DNA from: Saccharothrix sp.
Lineage (GTDB): Bacteria > Actinomycetota > Actinomycetes > Mycobacteriales > Pseudonocardiaceae
Direction: 5' to 3'
NCBI RefSeq assembly: GCF_031180885.1
Contig: NZ_JAPSLK010000008.1
Span: 166,385-230,384 of the forward strand
Length of the DNA stretch: 64,000 nucleotides
A model generated the notes under the pieces. The model saw only the letters and a program-made list of their open reading frames with translations, did not search any database and was not told the origin of the DNA. The position numbers and the translations under genes are program-made. This document shows, piece by piece, positions 7,558 through 16,131 of the stretch (position 1 is its first letter; every line of letters starts with the position of its first letter).

Positions 7558-9609
7558 TCAGCGGAGGGCGGCTGCGGCGGATAGGTGGGTGGTGGTCGGG
7601 TCGGCGCGGCGGACTACTACCAGTTCTCGGGTGGCTCGGGTCAGGGCTACGTAGCGCTCGGCGGGCGTCATGCGTTCCGGTTCGACGACCACCACCACGT
7701 CGAACTCCAAGCCCTTCGCGGCTCGCGGGGTGAGGGGGCCGTCCGGCGAGATCACCGCGAAAGTTCCGGAATCGGCGCGCAAACGCGACACCACCGACAG
7801 GTCGGACACCACCATCTCGACCGGCGCCGCACCCCGGCGCACCGACCGCGGCGGCTCTGCCGAAGGGTCGATCTCCGCCAGCGCGCCGGCCGCGTACGAC
7901 ATGATCTCCGCCGGCGTCCGGTAGTTCACCGTCAACCTCCGGTACACCCACCGCTCCCCCACATGCGGTCCCAGCACCGCCTCCCACGACCGCACCCCGG
8001 CCTCCGCCTGCCGCTGCGCCAGATCACCCACCACCGTCATGGAACGGTTGGGACACCGCCGCACCAGCACCCGCCAGTCCATTTCGGACAGTTCCTGCGC
8101 CTCGTCCACCACCACGTGCCCGTACGTCCACTCCCGGTCCGCCGCCGCCCGCTCGGCCAGGGTCCGGTGGTCGCGCGCCGAGTGCCGGTCGGCCAGCCAC
8201 TCGGGGTCGAGCAGGTCGACGGCGCGCAGCTCGTCGTCGACGTCGTCGTACCCCTCCATGTCCAGCACCTCCAACACACCCCGCGCGTACTCGACCTCCT
8301 CCGCCCGCTCACGCGCGGCCGCCCGCACAACCGAGGAAGTGGTGCCGAGCAGTTCCGCGGCCTCGTCCAACAACGGCACGTCGGACACCGTCCACGCCCG
8401 CCCGTCCTCCCGGTACAACTCCGGGTAACCCAGCGCCAGGCACCGCCCCTCATAAAGATCGGCCAACAACGCCTGCGGAGTCAGCACCGGCCACAGCGCA
8501 TCGACCAACGCCCTCAGATCCGCATTGCGCCCCAACTCCCGCCGCACGTCCGCCGCCAACTCCGGCCAGTCGTGCCCGATCAGCGCCAACGCCGGCTCGA
8601 CCAGCACGTCGACCAAGGCCGAGAAGAACACCGCACGCGCCTCGTTGTGCCGCAACCCGCTCGCCCGCGCCCGCTCCCGCGCGACCGCCACCAGCTCCGC
8701 GTCCACCGGCACGGTCACGTCCTCCAACTCCACCGGCACCGGCTCGACGGGCAGCTCCTGCCGGTCCGCGACCGCCTCGCGCACCAGGTCCACCGCCGCC
8801 GGCCCGCCCTTGAGCCGCTGCGCCTCGGGCGGGTCCTCGCGGCTCGTCCGCACCCCGGGGAACAGCTCCCCCGGCGTCGCGAACACCACGTCGGTCTCCC
8901 CCAGCGACGGCAGCACGTCGCCGATGTGGCGCAGGAACCCGGGATTGGGCCCGACGACCAGCACCCCCTGCCGCGACAGCCGTTCCCGCTGCGTGTACAG
9001 CAGGTACGCCACCCGGTGCAGCGCGACGGCCGTCTTGCCGGTCCCCGGACCGCCCTCGATCACCAGCACGCCCCGGTGGTCGAGCCGGATCACCTCGTCC
9101 TGCTCGGCCTGGATGGTCGCGACGATGTCCCGCATCGTTTCCGCCCGGGGCGCTTCCAGGGCGTCCAACAACGCCGTCGCGTCGAGGTGGAGGTCGTCGT
9201 CGTGGAATCCCTCCAACACCCTCCCGCGGGTGCGGAAGTGCCGCCGCCGGGTCAACCCCTCGGGATTGGCGCCGGTGGCCGTGTAGAACGGGCGGGCGAC
9301 CGGTGCGCGCCAATCGGTGAGCAGCGGCGCGTAGTCGTCGTCGGGGTCGAACAACCCGATCCGGCCGATGCAGGAGCACGTGCCGTCGACCCGGTCGATG
9401 CGCCCGAAGCACAACCCCTCGTCCGCCACCCGCAACCGGCTGACCTGCTCGGACAGCGTCCGCACCGCCACCTCCCGGTGCCACCGCTGCTCGTGCGCGT
9501 CGAGCAGCGCGGCGTCCAGCCGGGCCTTCGCCGCGGTCCGCTCCCGGTCGAGCCGCTCGTACAGGAAAGAAATCCGTTGCCGTTCCGTGGACAATTCCCC
9601 TGCCGTCAC
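7558..9609 (-). CDS. HelD-like UvrD/Rep-family ATPase (RNA polymerase recycling)
   Basis: 683 residues from GTG 9609, which has a GGGGG ribosome site 5 nt upstream; a start 36 bases further upstream would run through the palindrome at 9623-9641. An N-terminal charged coiled-coil arm (about 1-60) precedes the HelD N-domain (CFGRIDRVDG). Walker A is GGPGTGKT (186-193), the motif II-like VVDEAQEL is near residue 500, and the C-terminal RecA-like motif is ALTRATRELVVV. This is the layout of actinobacterial class II HelD/HelR, which removes stalled RNA polymerase from DNA and can protect against rifamycins. Assignment to HelR specifically is not possible here. Confidence 0.85.
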   Translation of the reverse strand: MTAGELSTERQRISFLYERLDRERTAAKARLDAALLDAHEQRWHREVAVRTLSEQVSRLRVADEGLCFGRIDRVDGTCSCIGRIGLFDPDDDYAPLLTDWRAPVARPFYTATGANPEGLTRRRHFRTRGRVLEGFHDDDLHLDATALLDALEAPRAETMRDIVATIQAEQDEVIRLDHRGVLVIEGGPGTGKTAVALHRVAYLLYTQRERLSRQGVLVVGPNPGFLRHIGDVLPSLGETDVVFATPGELFPGVRTSREDPPEAQRLKGGPAAVDLVREAVADRQELPVEPVPVELEDVTVPVDAELVAVARERARASGLRHNEARAVFFSALVDVLVEPALALIGHDWPELAADVRRELGRNADLRALVDALWPVLTPQALLADLYEGRCLALGYPELYREDGRAWTVSDVPLLDEAAELLGTTSSVVRAAARERAEEVEYARGVLEVLDMEGYDDVDDELRAVDLLDPEWLADRHSARDHRTLAERAAADREWTYGHVVVDEAQELSEMDWRVLVRRCPNRSMTVVGDLAQRQAEAGVRSWEAVLGPHVGERWVYRRLTVNYRTPAEIMSYAAGALAEIDPSAEPPRSVRRGAAPVEMVVSDLSVVSRLRADSGTFAVISPDGPLTPRAAKGLEFDVVVVVEPERMTPAERYVALTRATRELVVVRRADPTTTHLSAAAALR

Positions 9610-9622
9610 GCTTGCCCCCTGT

Positions 9623-9641
9623 GATACAATGGATTTGTATC
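9623..9641. promoter_or_regulatory. 19-bp perfect palindromic operator at helD-like start
   Basis: GATACAATGGATTTGTATC: 7-bp perfect arms around a 5-bp centre, AT-rich in a GC-rich context, beginning 14 bp upstream of the GTG start. It would block transcription or overlap the initiation region of the helicase gene. Size and symmetry suit a TetR- or GntR-family dimer. No matching regulator gene is adjacent. Confidence 0.6.
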
Positions 9642-9755
9642 GCATTCCAGCCTCATTCCCGTTTTGAGGCGAATTCCCTTTTTACCACGGCCCCGGCCAT
9701 TCCCGGCGTTTCCGTTCGGGTGATTTGCGCAAGCGCATTGCGGCACACTGCGGGC

Positions 9756-10589
9756 ATGGGATTCCTCGACGGCAAAGCGGTCGTGATCACCGGCGCGGGC
9801 AGCGGCCTGGGCGAGGCCTACGCGCGGCACGCGGCCCGGGAGGGCGCGTCGGTCGTGGTCAACGACCTGGCCGGAGCCGAGCGCGTGGTCGCCGACATCC
9901 GCGCGGAGGGCGGCACGGCCGTCGCGCACACGGGTTCGGTCACCGAGACCGCCGAAGAGCTGATCGCCTTGTGCCACAACGAGTTCGGCGCGGTCGACGG
10001 CCTGGTCAACAACGCGGGCACCACGCACTTCGCCGCGCCCTGGGACGACGACCCGGAGACGGTCCGCCGGGTGATCGAGGTCAACGTCCTGGGCACGATG
10101 TTCTGCGGCATCGCGGCGGCGAAGGTCATGCGCGGCGGCTCGATCGTCAACGTCGCCTCGGGCGCGATGCTGGGCCGCGCCGACGCCGCCGCATACTCCG
10201 CGTCCAAGGGCGCCGTCGCCGCACTCACCGGCTCGTGGGCGGGCGGCCTGGCCGAGCGGGGCGTGCGGGTCAACGCGGTGTGCCCGCTGGCCTGGACCGG
10301 CATGATGGAGCGCGACCCCCGCAAGGACACCTTCGGCTCACCGCAGTCCACCCCGGCCGCGCGGATGGCGCCCCTGGTCACCTACCTGCTCAGCGACGCC
10401 TCCCGGCACGTCACCGGCCAACTGGTCCGCTTCCTGCCGGACAAGCTGCACGTGATCGCCCAGTACGCGGTCAAGCAGCCGGTACTGGTCCGCGACGACT
10501 GGGACACCGACGCCATCGCCGCCGCCTTCCACCCGGACACCGGCGACCTGCGCCCCGAACCTCCCGGCCGCGACCGCTGGCGCGCTTGA
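9756..10589 (+). CDS. SDR family oxidoreductase
   Basis: 277 residues from ATG 9756. The NAD(P) motif TGAGSGLG lies near residues 12-19, NNAG follows at about 87, and the catalytic pattern is Ser in VNVASGAM plus YSASK. An acidic ND after the second strand (VVVNDLAG) suggests NAD preference. A C-terminal tail of about 45 residues after the Rossmann core is longer than in minimal SDRs. It is divergent from the helD-like gene and convergent with the siderophore ATPase. The substrate is not recognised. Confidence 0.88.
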   Translation: MGFLDGKAVVITGAGSGLGEAYARHAAREGASVVVNDLAGAERVVADIRAEGGTAVAHTGSVTETAEELIALCHNEFGAVDGLVNNAGTTHFAAPWDDDPETVRRVIEVNVLGTMFCGIAAAKVMRGGSIVNVASGAMLGRADAAAYSASKGAVAALTGSWAGGLAERGVRVNAVCPLAWTGMMERDPRKDTFGSPQSTPAARMAPLVTYLLSDASRHVTGQLVRFLPDKLHVIAQYAVKQPVLVRDDWDTDAIAAAFHPDTGDLRPEPPGRDRWRA

Positions 10590-10637
10590 ACGACCACCGG
10601 GACGCGACGCCGGAGCACGCGACGGCCAGGACCCGAC

Positions 10638-11444
10638 TCAGGAAGCGACGGCGACTCGCTGGCGGCGCAGCGGCACGACCATCGGCGTGCCCGTCTCCGG
10701 GTCCTCGATCACGCGGCACGGCAGGCCGAACACGTCCTCCACCAGCTCTGCCGTCACCACGTCCGCCGGGTCGCCCTGCGCCACCACGCCCTCGCCCGGC
10801 TTCATGGCGATCAGGTGCGTGGCGTACCGGCACGCCTGGTTGAGGTCGTGCAGCACCGCGACCAGCGTGTGCCCGCCGTCCTCGTGCAGGTCGGCGCACA
10901 GGTCGAGCACCTCGATCTGGTGCGCGATGTCCAGGAACGTCGTCGGCTCGTCCAGCAGCAGGATCGACGTCTGCTGCGCGAGCACCATCGCGAGCCACAC
11001 CCGCTGCCGCTGCCCGCCGGACAGCTCGTCGACCTGCCGGTCCGCCAGGTTGTGCACGCCGGTCAGCCGCATCGCCTCGGCGGTGATCCCCTCGTCCTCC
11101 GGCGACCACTGCCGCAGCAACCCCTGGTGCGGGTACCGGCCGCGCGCGACCAGCTCCCCCACCGTGATCCCGCCGGGCGCGATGGACGACTGCGGCAGCA
11201 GCCCCAGCCTCCGCGCGACCTCCTTCGAGCGGTAGGACGCGATCGCCGCGCCGTCCAGGTAGACGGTGCCCGCGCGCGGCTTGAGCATCCGCGCCAGCGC
11301 CTTGAGCAGCGTGGACTTCCCGCACGCGTTCGGGCCGACGATGACGGTGAACGACCCGTTCGGGATCTCCACGTCCAAGCCGGTGGCCACCAGCCGTTCG
11401 TCGTAGGCCAGCGTCAGGCCCTCGCCGCGCAACCGAGCCGTCAT
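10638..11444 (-). CDS. FecE-type iron-siderophore ABC transporter ATPase
   Basis: 268 residues. Walker A is GPNACGKST, the Q-loop lies in LLPQSS, the signature is LSGGQRQRV, Walker B is ILLLDEPT, and the switch His is in LHDLNQA. The sequence is typical of FecE/FepC subunits energising ferric-siderophore uptake. No permease or binding protein lies within the window, so the ATPase is separated from its partners. An IdeR-like box lies 25 bp upstream of the ATG, and the neighbouring N-monooxygenase shares the iron theme. Confidence 0.9.
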   Translation of the reverse strand: MTARLRGEGLTLAYDERLVATGLDVEIPNGSFTVIVGPNACGKSTLLKALARMLKPRAGTVYLDGAAIASYRSKEVARRLGLLPQSSIAPGGITVGELVARGRYPHQGLLRQWSPEDEGITAEAMRLTGVHNLADRQVDELSGGQRQRVWLAMVLAQQTSILLLDEPTTFLDIAHQIEVLDLCADLHEDGGHTLVAVLHDLNQACRYATHLIAMKPGEGVVAQGDPADVVTAELVEDVFGLPCRVIEDPETGTPMVVPLRRQRVAVAS

Positions 11445-11468
11445 CCACCCGCTCCCTGGTCCGAACGT

Positions 11469-11487
11469 TTAGGCGAGGCTAACCGAA
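11469..11487. promoter_or_regulatory. IdeR/DmdR iron box upstream of the siderophore ATPase
   Basis: TTAGGCGAGGCTAACCGAA matches 16 of 19 positions of the known actinobacterial IdeR/DtxR consensus (TTAGGTTAGGCTAACCTAA). It sits 25-43 bp before the ATPase start, so iron-dependent repression is expected. Confidence 0.8.
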
Positions 11488-11544
11488 CACCGGCCCGTTG
11501 TGGAGCCCGACCCCTCGACCGGAGAACATCAGTCCACAAAGGAC

Positions 11545-12864
11545 CTAACTGCTGGTCGCCGCGTACGCGGGCTGCTCCGGCACGGCCGGCTCCCGGCGCT
11601 CCAGCACCGACGACAGGATCTCCGCCACCCGCACGGACGTGTTGGACAGCAGCGACGACGAGATGCCGTGCGTGTGCTCGGTCCCGCCCTGCAGGTAGAG
11701 CCCGCCCTCGACGCCGTCGTCCGTGGCGACCCGGTAGTCCCGCCCGACCCGCAGCCGACCGTCCGCGTCCCGCCGGCACCGCCCCGCCAGCTCCCCCAGC
11801 AGGTCCGACGGGTCCGCCTCGCGGTACCCGGTGGCGTAGACGATCGCGTCCGCCTCCAGCACCTCCCGCTCACCGCTGGACAGCGACTCCACGGTCACCC
11901 GAACGCCGTCCGCCGTCTCCACCAGATCGGCGATCCGGGACAGGTTGAGCACCCTCAGCCGCCGCACGCCCAGCACCTTCTCCCGGTACACCCGGCGGTA
12001 CAGCTCGGCGATCAGGTCGTTGTCCACCACGGCGTAGTTGGTGTTGGCGTGGTAGCCCATGAGCTTGCGCTTCACGTCCTCGGGCGCGGCGTAGAAGTCG
12101 TCCACCGCGTCCGGGTCGAAGATCCGGTTGGCGAACGAGCTGTCGTCGGCCGGGCTGTACCCGTACCGCGCGAACACCGCGCACACCTCCGCACCCCGGA
12201 ACCGCTCGTGCAGGTGAGCCGTGATCTCGGCCCCGCTCTGCCCCGCGCCGACCACGACCAGCCGCCGCGGGTCGGTCAGCGCCTCGACCTTCTGCAGGAA
12301 GTCCCGGTTGTGCCACACCCGTTCGGACGCCTCGACCCCGTCCGGCAGGCTCGCCCGCAACCCGGTCGCCAGCACCAGGTTCCGCGCCCGCCGCACCTCG
12401 ACCTCGCCGGTGGACGTGCGCGACCGGACGTCGAAGTGCGTCACCACCCCGTCCTCGACGACCGGCCGCACGGACACCACCTCGTGGTCGTAGGACACCA
12501 GGTCGTCGACCTGCTCGGCGGCCCACTCGAAGTAGTCGTGGAACTCCACGCGCAGCGGGAACAGGTTCTTGTGGTTGACGAAGTCGACCAGCCGGCCCTT
12601 GCCGTGCAGGTAGTTCAGGAAGCTGAAGGGGCTGGTCGGGTTCCGCAGCGTCACCAGGTCCTTGAGGAACGACACCTGCATGGTCGCGTCGTCCAGCAGC
12701 ATCCCGCGGTGCCAGCCGAAGCGGGGCTGGCGCTCCAGGAAGTGGGCGGTCACCACGTCTTCGGGGCGCGCGGCGGCGTTGTACTCGGTGACGGCGATCG
12801 CGAGCGCCAGGTTCGAGGGCCCGAAGCCGACGCCGAGGACGTCGAAGACAGGTGGCTGTGGCAT
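11545..12864 (-). CDS. L-ornithine/L-lysine N-monooxygenase (siderophore hydroxamate synthesis)
   Basis: 439 residues of the SidA/PvdA/IucD family. The FAD motif is GVGFGPSNLALA near residues 11-22, the NADPH motif is VVVGAGQSGAE (about 202-212), and the substrate/FAD motif is DAIVYATGYRE near 360. It hydroxylates the side-chain amine of ornithine or lysine as the first step toward hydroxamate siderophores. Residues SPADDSSFANRIFDP resemble ornithine hydroxylases more than lysine ones, but this is not decisive. Two iron-box-like sites lie upstream. No siderophore synthetase is in the window, so this is an orphan hydroxylase or belongs to a distant cluster. Confidence 0.9.
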   Translation of the reverse strand: MPQPPVFDVLGVGFGPSNLALAIAVTEYNAAARPEDVVTAHFLERQPRFGWHRGMLLDDATMQVSFLKDLVTLRNPTSPFSFLNYLHGKGRLVDFVNHKNLFPLRVEFHDYFEWAAEQVDDLVSYDHEVVSVRPVVEDGVVTHFDVRSRTSTGEVEVRRARNLVLATGLRASLPDGVEASERVWHNRDFLQKVEALTDPRRLVVVGAGQSGAEITAHLHERFRGAEVCAVFARYGYSPADDSSFANRIFDPDAVDDFYAAPEDVKRKLMGYHANTNYAVVDNDLIAELYRRVYREKVLGVRRLRVLNLSRIADLVETADGVRVTVESLSSGEREVLEADAIVYATGYREADPSDLLGELAGRCRRDADGRLRVGRDYRVATDDGVEGGLYLQGGTEHTHGISSSLLSNTSVRVAEILSSVLERREPAVPEQPAYAATSS

Positions 12865-12899
12865 GGCTGTCCCATCGGTGCGACAACAGGAGATCGAAC

Positions 12900-12918
12900 T
12901 TTGGTTACCCTAACCTAA
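12900..12918. promoter_or_regulatory. IdeR/DmdR iron box 1 upstream of the N-monooxygenase
   Basis: TTTGGTTACCCTAACCTAA matches 16 of 19 positions of the IdeR consensus. It is centred about 45 bp upstream of the monooxygenase ATG on the minus strand, a typical repressing position. Confidence 0.8.
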
Positions 12919-12957
12919 GTCCGCGCACGGTGGGAGTGATCCGGACCTCTCCAGAGA

Positions 12958-12973
12958 TTAGGCTAGCCTCACC
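12958..12973. promoter_or_regulatory. Second, weaker IdeR-like site
   Basis: TTAGGCTAGCCTCACC contains the perfect 10-bp palindrome AGGCTAGCCT and matches about 14 of 19 IdeR positions when extended. It lies 39 bp beyond box 1, so two dimer pairs could bind in tandem. Confidence 0.5.
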
Positions 12974-12974
12974 T

Positions 12975-13165
12975 TCCGCATCGGTGAAAGGGCACTTCGG
13001 AGGACGCCCCACACCCGGTCGGCCCAACGCAGGTCCAGCGCCGGTCGCCTCTCGGTCCCGCCGTCTGCCCTGCGTCGGCCCACCGTCGATCCCGCACCGG
13101 CCCCGCCGTCGGTCCCGCGTCGGTCCAAGGCCGGTCCAGGCTTGGTCCCTCGTCGGTCCGAAGTG
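12975..13165. other. Intergenic region with degenerate GTCGGTCC repeats
   Basis: No gene is supported. The stretch carries many imperfect copies of an octamer close to GTCGGTCC or CGCCGGTC, some 13-20 bp apart. It lies upstream of the iron-controlled monooxygenase and downstream of the lacI-type gene. Codon-like structure is absent. Confidence 0.5.
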
Positions 13166-13174
13166 GACGCCGGA

Positions 13175-14161
13175 TCAGGCCGACCGGCGCGGGACCAGGG
13201 TGGTCGGCAGGACGGCGGGCTCGGGCGGCAGGGCGTTGCCGTCGAGGCGGGACAGCAGCATCCGCGCGGCCGTGCCGCCCATCTCGCGCATCGGCTGGCG
13301 GACGGTGGTCAACTCGGTGTGCGCGGCGACCGGTATGTCGTCGAACCCGACCACCGCCACATCCCCGGGCACCGCACGACCCGCCGCCTGCAACACCCGG
13401 ATCACGCCGAGCGCCGAGAGGTCGTTGTGCGCGAACACCGCGTCGAACGGCAACCCCGAGCCCAGCAACTTCTCCGCCGCCACCGCGGCCCGGTCGGTGC
13501 TGAAGTCGCCCTCGACCACCAGTCGGGGATCGACGTGGACGTCCTGCTCGGCCAACGCGTCGAGGAACCCGTCCAGCCGCTCCTTGACGCACCCGAAGGT
13601 CAACGGCCCGGTGACCACCGCGAATCGGCGACGCCCAGCCGCCACCAGGTGCCGCGCCGCGTCCCGCGCCCCTTCCCGGTTGGTGGTCGCGACCGAGGGG
13701 AACCCCGGCCGGCTGCCCCGGTCGTCGATCATGACGACCGGGAGGCCCTGGGTGTGCAGGGTCTCGATGTAGCTCAAGGTGTCCGGCGGCTCGATGACCA
13801 GCAGCCCGTCGAACGCCTTCGCCGACACGTGACTCGCGAACTGCGCCAACGACTCCGCACCCCGGTTGACGGTGTAGAGCAGCAGCCCGTACCCCTCAGC
13901 CTCGACCTCGTCGACCGCGCCCTGCACGACTTCGCTGGTCCACGGCCAGGTCAACGAGGGCACCAACATGCCCACGGTCCGCGCCCGGCCGCGCGCCAAC
14001 CCGACGGCCCGGGCGCTGGGCACGTAGCCGACGTCCGCGATGACCTGCCGCACGCGGGCGGCCGTGGCCGCGTCGACGTCGGGTTTGCCGTTGAGCACGC
14101 GGGACACGGTCGCCTTGCTCACCTGGGCGCGTTGGGCGACTTCGGCGATCGTGACTCGCAC
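13175..14161 (-). CDS. LacI family transcriptional regulator
   Basis: 328 residues. The N-terminal helix-turn-helix TIAEVAQRAQVSKATVSRVL (residues 4-23) and the hinge helix VPSARAVGLARG precede a periplasmic-binding-protein-like effector domain (about 60-328) with VGMLVPSLTW and the C-terminal VVGFDDIPVAAHTELTTVRQP block. The effector is probably a sugar, but no sugar transporter or hydrolase lies nearby. A near-palindrome with a central CpG at 14206-14219 lies 45 bp upstream of its start, suggesting autoregulation. Confidence 0.9.
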   Translation of the reverse strand: MRVTIAEVAQRAQVSKATVSRVLNGKPDVDAATAARVRQVIADVGYVPSARAVGLARGRARTVGMLVPSLTWPWTSEVVQGAVDEVEAEGYGLLLYTVNRGAESLAQFASHVSAKAFDGLLVIEPPDTLSYIETLHTQGLPVVMIDDRGSRPGFPSVATTNREGARDAARHLVAAGRRRFAVVTGPLTFGCVKERLDGFLDALAEQDVHVDPRLVVEGDFSTDRAAVAAEKLLGSGLPFDAVFAHNDLSALGVIRVLQAAGRAVPGDVAVVGFDDIPVAAHTELTTVRQPMREMGGTAARMLLSRLDGNALPPEPAVLPTTLVPRRSA

Positions 14162-14205
14162 TGGACACTCCCCACGACGTTGTGGATGTCATCCGGAACC
14201 GGTAC

Positions 14206-14219
14206 CGAAACCGGTTACG
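14206..14219. promoter_or_regulatory. LacI-type operator candidate
   Basis: CGAAACCGGTTACG is a 14-bp palindrome with one mismatched pair and the central CpG typical of LacI-family operators. A second AACCGGT copy lies at 14197-14203, so the site may be a double operator. Confidence 0.6.
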
Positions 14220-14568
14220 ACCACGTAGTGAACCGCGCCCGACACACAGGGTCAAGGCCTGTTCACACCTGCGGCCCACCCCCGACCAGGCGAGCGGTCG
14301 AGGCAGAGGGGACGCCGAGCCGGACGGGCTGGCGGGCCGGGCGAGTTGGCGGAGCCGGGCGGGGTTGCCGGGCCGGAGGGTCAAGCAGGTCGGGGAGCAA
14401 GCCGGGTGGGTCGGGCGCCGAGTGGACCACGCTGTGCCCGCGCGGCCGGGGCGGGTGAGTGCGGCCGGGCCGGGATAGCGCCGCGGGGGCGAGGTAGTGC
14501 GGCCGAGGTGGGTGGGTTAGTGGGTCGGCGGGGCTTGGGGTGCCGACCCCGGTCGAGTACCCGAGTTG
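14220..14568. other. GC-rich intergenic stretch, no gene seen
   Basis: About 350 bp rich in GGCCGGG and GTGCGGCCG motifs between the divergent lacI promoter and the small gene at 14569. No frame shows coding character or a ribosome site with a conserved product. Confidence 0.4.
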
Positions 14569-14805
14569 CTAAGCCAGCAGGGCCAGGCCGGCCGGGGTGA
14601 TCTCCGCCGGGACCCACGGACCGTCACCACCCCGCCCCGCCGGACGGACCAGTCCGGCATGGGCCAACTGGCGGGCGGTTACCTGGTCGCTGCACAGCAG
14701 CCCGTCGACCCGCAGGTCGGGTTCCTGACTGTGCGTCACTTCGGCACGGCCGGCCGCGACGGCCCGCAGGACCGCCCGCGCTCGGTGGGTCAGTTCGTCG
14801 TCCAT
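14569..14805 (-). CDS. Small hypothetical protein, winged-helix-like
   Basis: 78 residues. The pattern ELTHRARAVLRAVAAG, then LLCSDQVTARQLAHAGLVRP, then PAEITPAGLALL looks like a helix, a recognition-like helix and a wing ending as in small winged-helix proteins. No confident family is recognised. It is divergent from the MOSC gene, with about 83 bp between starts. It might be a small regulator of the MOSC-SDR pair, but that is inference. Confidence 0.65.
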   Translation of the reverse strand: MDDELTHRARAVLRAVAAGRAEVTHSQEPDLRVDGLLCSDQVTARQLAHAGLVRPAGRGGDGPWVPAEITPAGLALLA

Positions 14806-14888
14806 GATCTTTCACCGTCGTTCCACAGGGCTTGCAACGGCTTTATCGCCGCGACCCCGCGAAGTCTTACCGTTTAGGCTCACCGATC

Positions 14889-15428
14889 ATGGGGACAGTC
14901 GAAGCAGTGAGCCGTAGCGCGGAGTACACGTTCACCAAACCGAACGAGGACGCCATCCGACTCGTCGCGGGCCTCGGCGTCGACGGCGACGTCCACGCGG
15001 GCGAACTGGTCAAGCACCGCTCCCGCGTCCGCCGTGACCCCACGCAACCGAACCTGCGCCAAGTCCACCTCATGCACGCCGAGCTCCACGACGAACTCAA
15101 CGCCCTCGGCTTCGACGTCACCCCCGGCGCGCTGGGCGAGAACGTCACCACCCGCGGCGTCGACCTCCTGGCCCTGCCCACCGGGACCCTGCTGCACCTC
15201 GGACGAAGTGCGATCGTCGAGGTGACCGGGCTGCGCAACCCGTGCCCGCAGATCGACGCCTTCGAAGACGGCCTGCTCAAGCACGTCGTGGGCCGCGACG
15301 CCGAAGGCAACCTCGTCCGCAAGGCGGGCATCATGTCGATCGTCCTGGTCGGCGGCGAAGTCCGTCCCGGCGACCCGATCCGCGTCGAACTCCCGGCCGC
15401 CCCGCACACCCCGCTCCAGCCGGTCTGA
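14889..15428 (+). CDS. MOSC domain-containing protein
   Basis: 179 residues from ATG 14889. The MOSC beta-barrel is visible: GLGVDGDVHAG near the N terminus, RQVHLMHAELHDEL, the block GALGENVTTRGVDLLALPTG, and the conserved Cys region VTGLRNPCPQIDAF. MOSC domains bind molybdenum cofactor or carry sulfur in Moco metabolism; standalone forms resemble YiiM/YuaD. Its TGA overlaps the ATG of the next SDR (15428), so the two are translationally coupled. Confidence 0.88.
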   Translation: MGTVEAVSRSAEYTFTKPNEDAIRLVAGLGVDGDVHAGELVKHRSRVRRDPTQPNLRQVHLMHAELHDELNALGFDVTPGALGENVTTRGVDLLALPTGTLLHLGRSAIVEVTGLRNPCPQIDAFEDGLLKHVVGRDAEGNLVRKAGIMSIVLVGGEVRPGDPIRVELPAAPHTPLQPV

Positions 15429-16123
15429 TGGACCTCACCGGCACCACCGTCCTGGTCACCGGCGCCAGCGGCGGCATCGGGGCGGGAGTCGCGCGTCGGT
15501 TCGCCGAGGCCGGGGCGACGGTACTCAAGCACGCACACCGGGCGGACGGCGATTTCCTGCGCGCCGACCTGACCGACGAACGCGCCTGCGCGGACCTGTT
15601 CGCCGAAGCCACCGGCACGCTCAACGCCGTCGTGAACTGCGCGGGCGTCCAACCCGACCAGGACCTCGACGGCATGACGGTCGCCGACTGGCGCGCGGTC
15701 GTCGACACCAACCTGGTCAGCGCCTTCGCCATCACCCAGGCGGCGGCGAAGGCAATGCGCGACAACGGCGGCTCGATCACGCACATCGCGTCCATCCAAG
15801 GCACCCAACCCGCCGCCGGCCACGCCCACTACTGCGCCTCGAAAGCCGCGCTGATCATGCACGCCCGAACCGCCGCGCTGGAGTACGGCCGGTTCGGCAT
15901 CCGGGTCAACACCGTGTCGCCGGGCCTGATCGACCGACCCGGCCTCGCCGACGCCTGGCCCGACGGGGTCGCCCGCTGGCACGCCGCCGCACCGCTCGGC
16001 CGCCTGGGCACACCCGAGGACGTCGGCGACGCGTGCGTCTTCCTGGCCTCGCCCTACGCCCGCTGGATCACGGGGCACGACCTCGTGGTGGACGGCGGGA
16101 TGAGCGCGCGGCCTACCTGGTGA
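15428..16123 (+). CDS. SDR family oxidoreductase
   Basis: 231 residues. The cofactor motif TGASGGIG is at residues 11-18, NCAG is near 68, and the catalytic Ser (HIASIQG) and YCASK follow. HRADGD after the second strand hints at NADP. The C-terminal VDGGMSARP is the usual SDR end. It overlaps the MOSC gene by 1 bp. A strong inverted repeat follows 8 bp after the stop. The substrate is unknown. Confidence 0.88.
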   Translation: MDLTGTTVLVTGASGGIGAGVARRFAEAGATVLKHAHRADGDFLRADLTDERACADLFAEATGTLNAVVNCAGVQPDQDLDGMTVADWRAVVDTNLVSAFAITQAAAKAMRDNGGSITHIASIQGTQPAAGHAHYCASKAALIMHARTAALEYGRFGIRVNTVSPGLIDRPGLADAWPDGVARWHAAAPLGRLGTPEDVGDACVFLASPYARWITGHDLVVDGGMSARPTW

Positions 16124-16131
16124 GACGTATA

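Noticed and set aside
9606..9625. Possible rifamycin-associated element (RAE) at the helD-like gene
   Set aside because: Only a CTTGCCCCC half-match is present and the inverted structure of the known RAE is absent.
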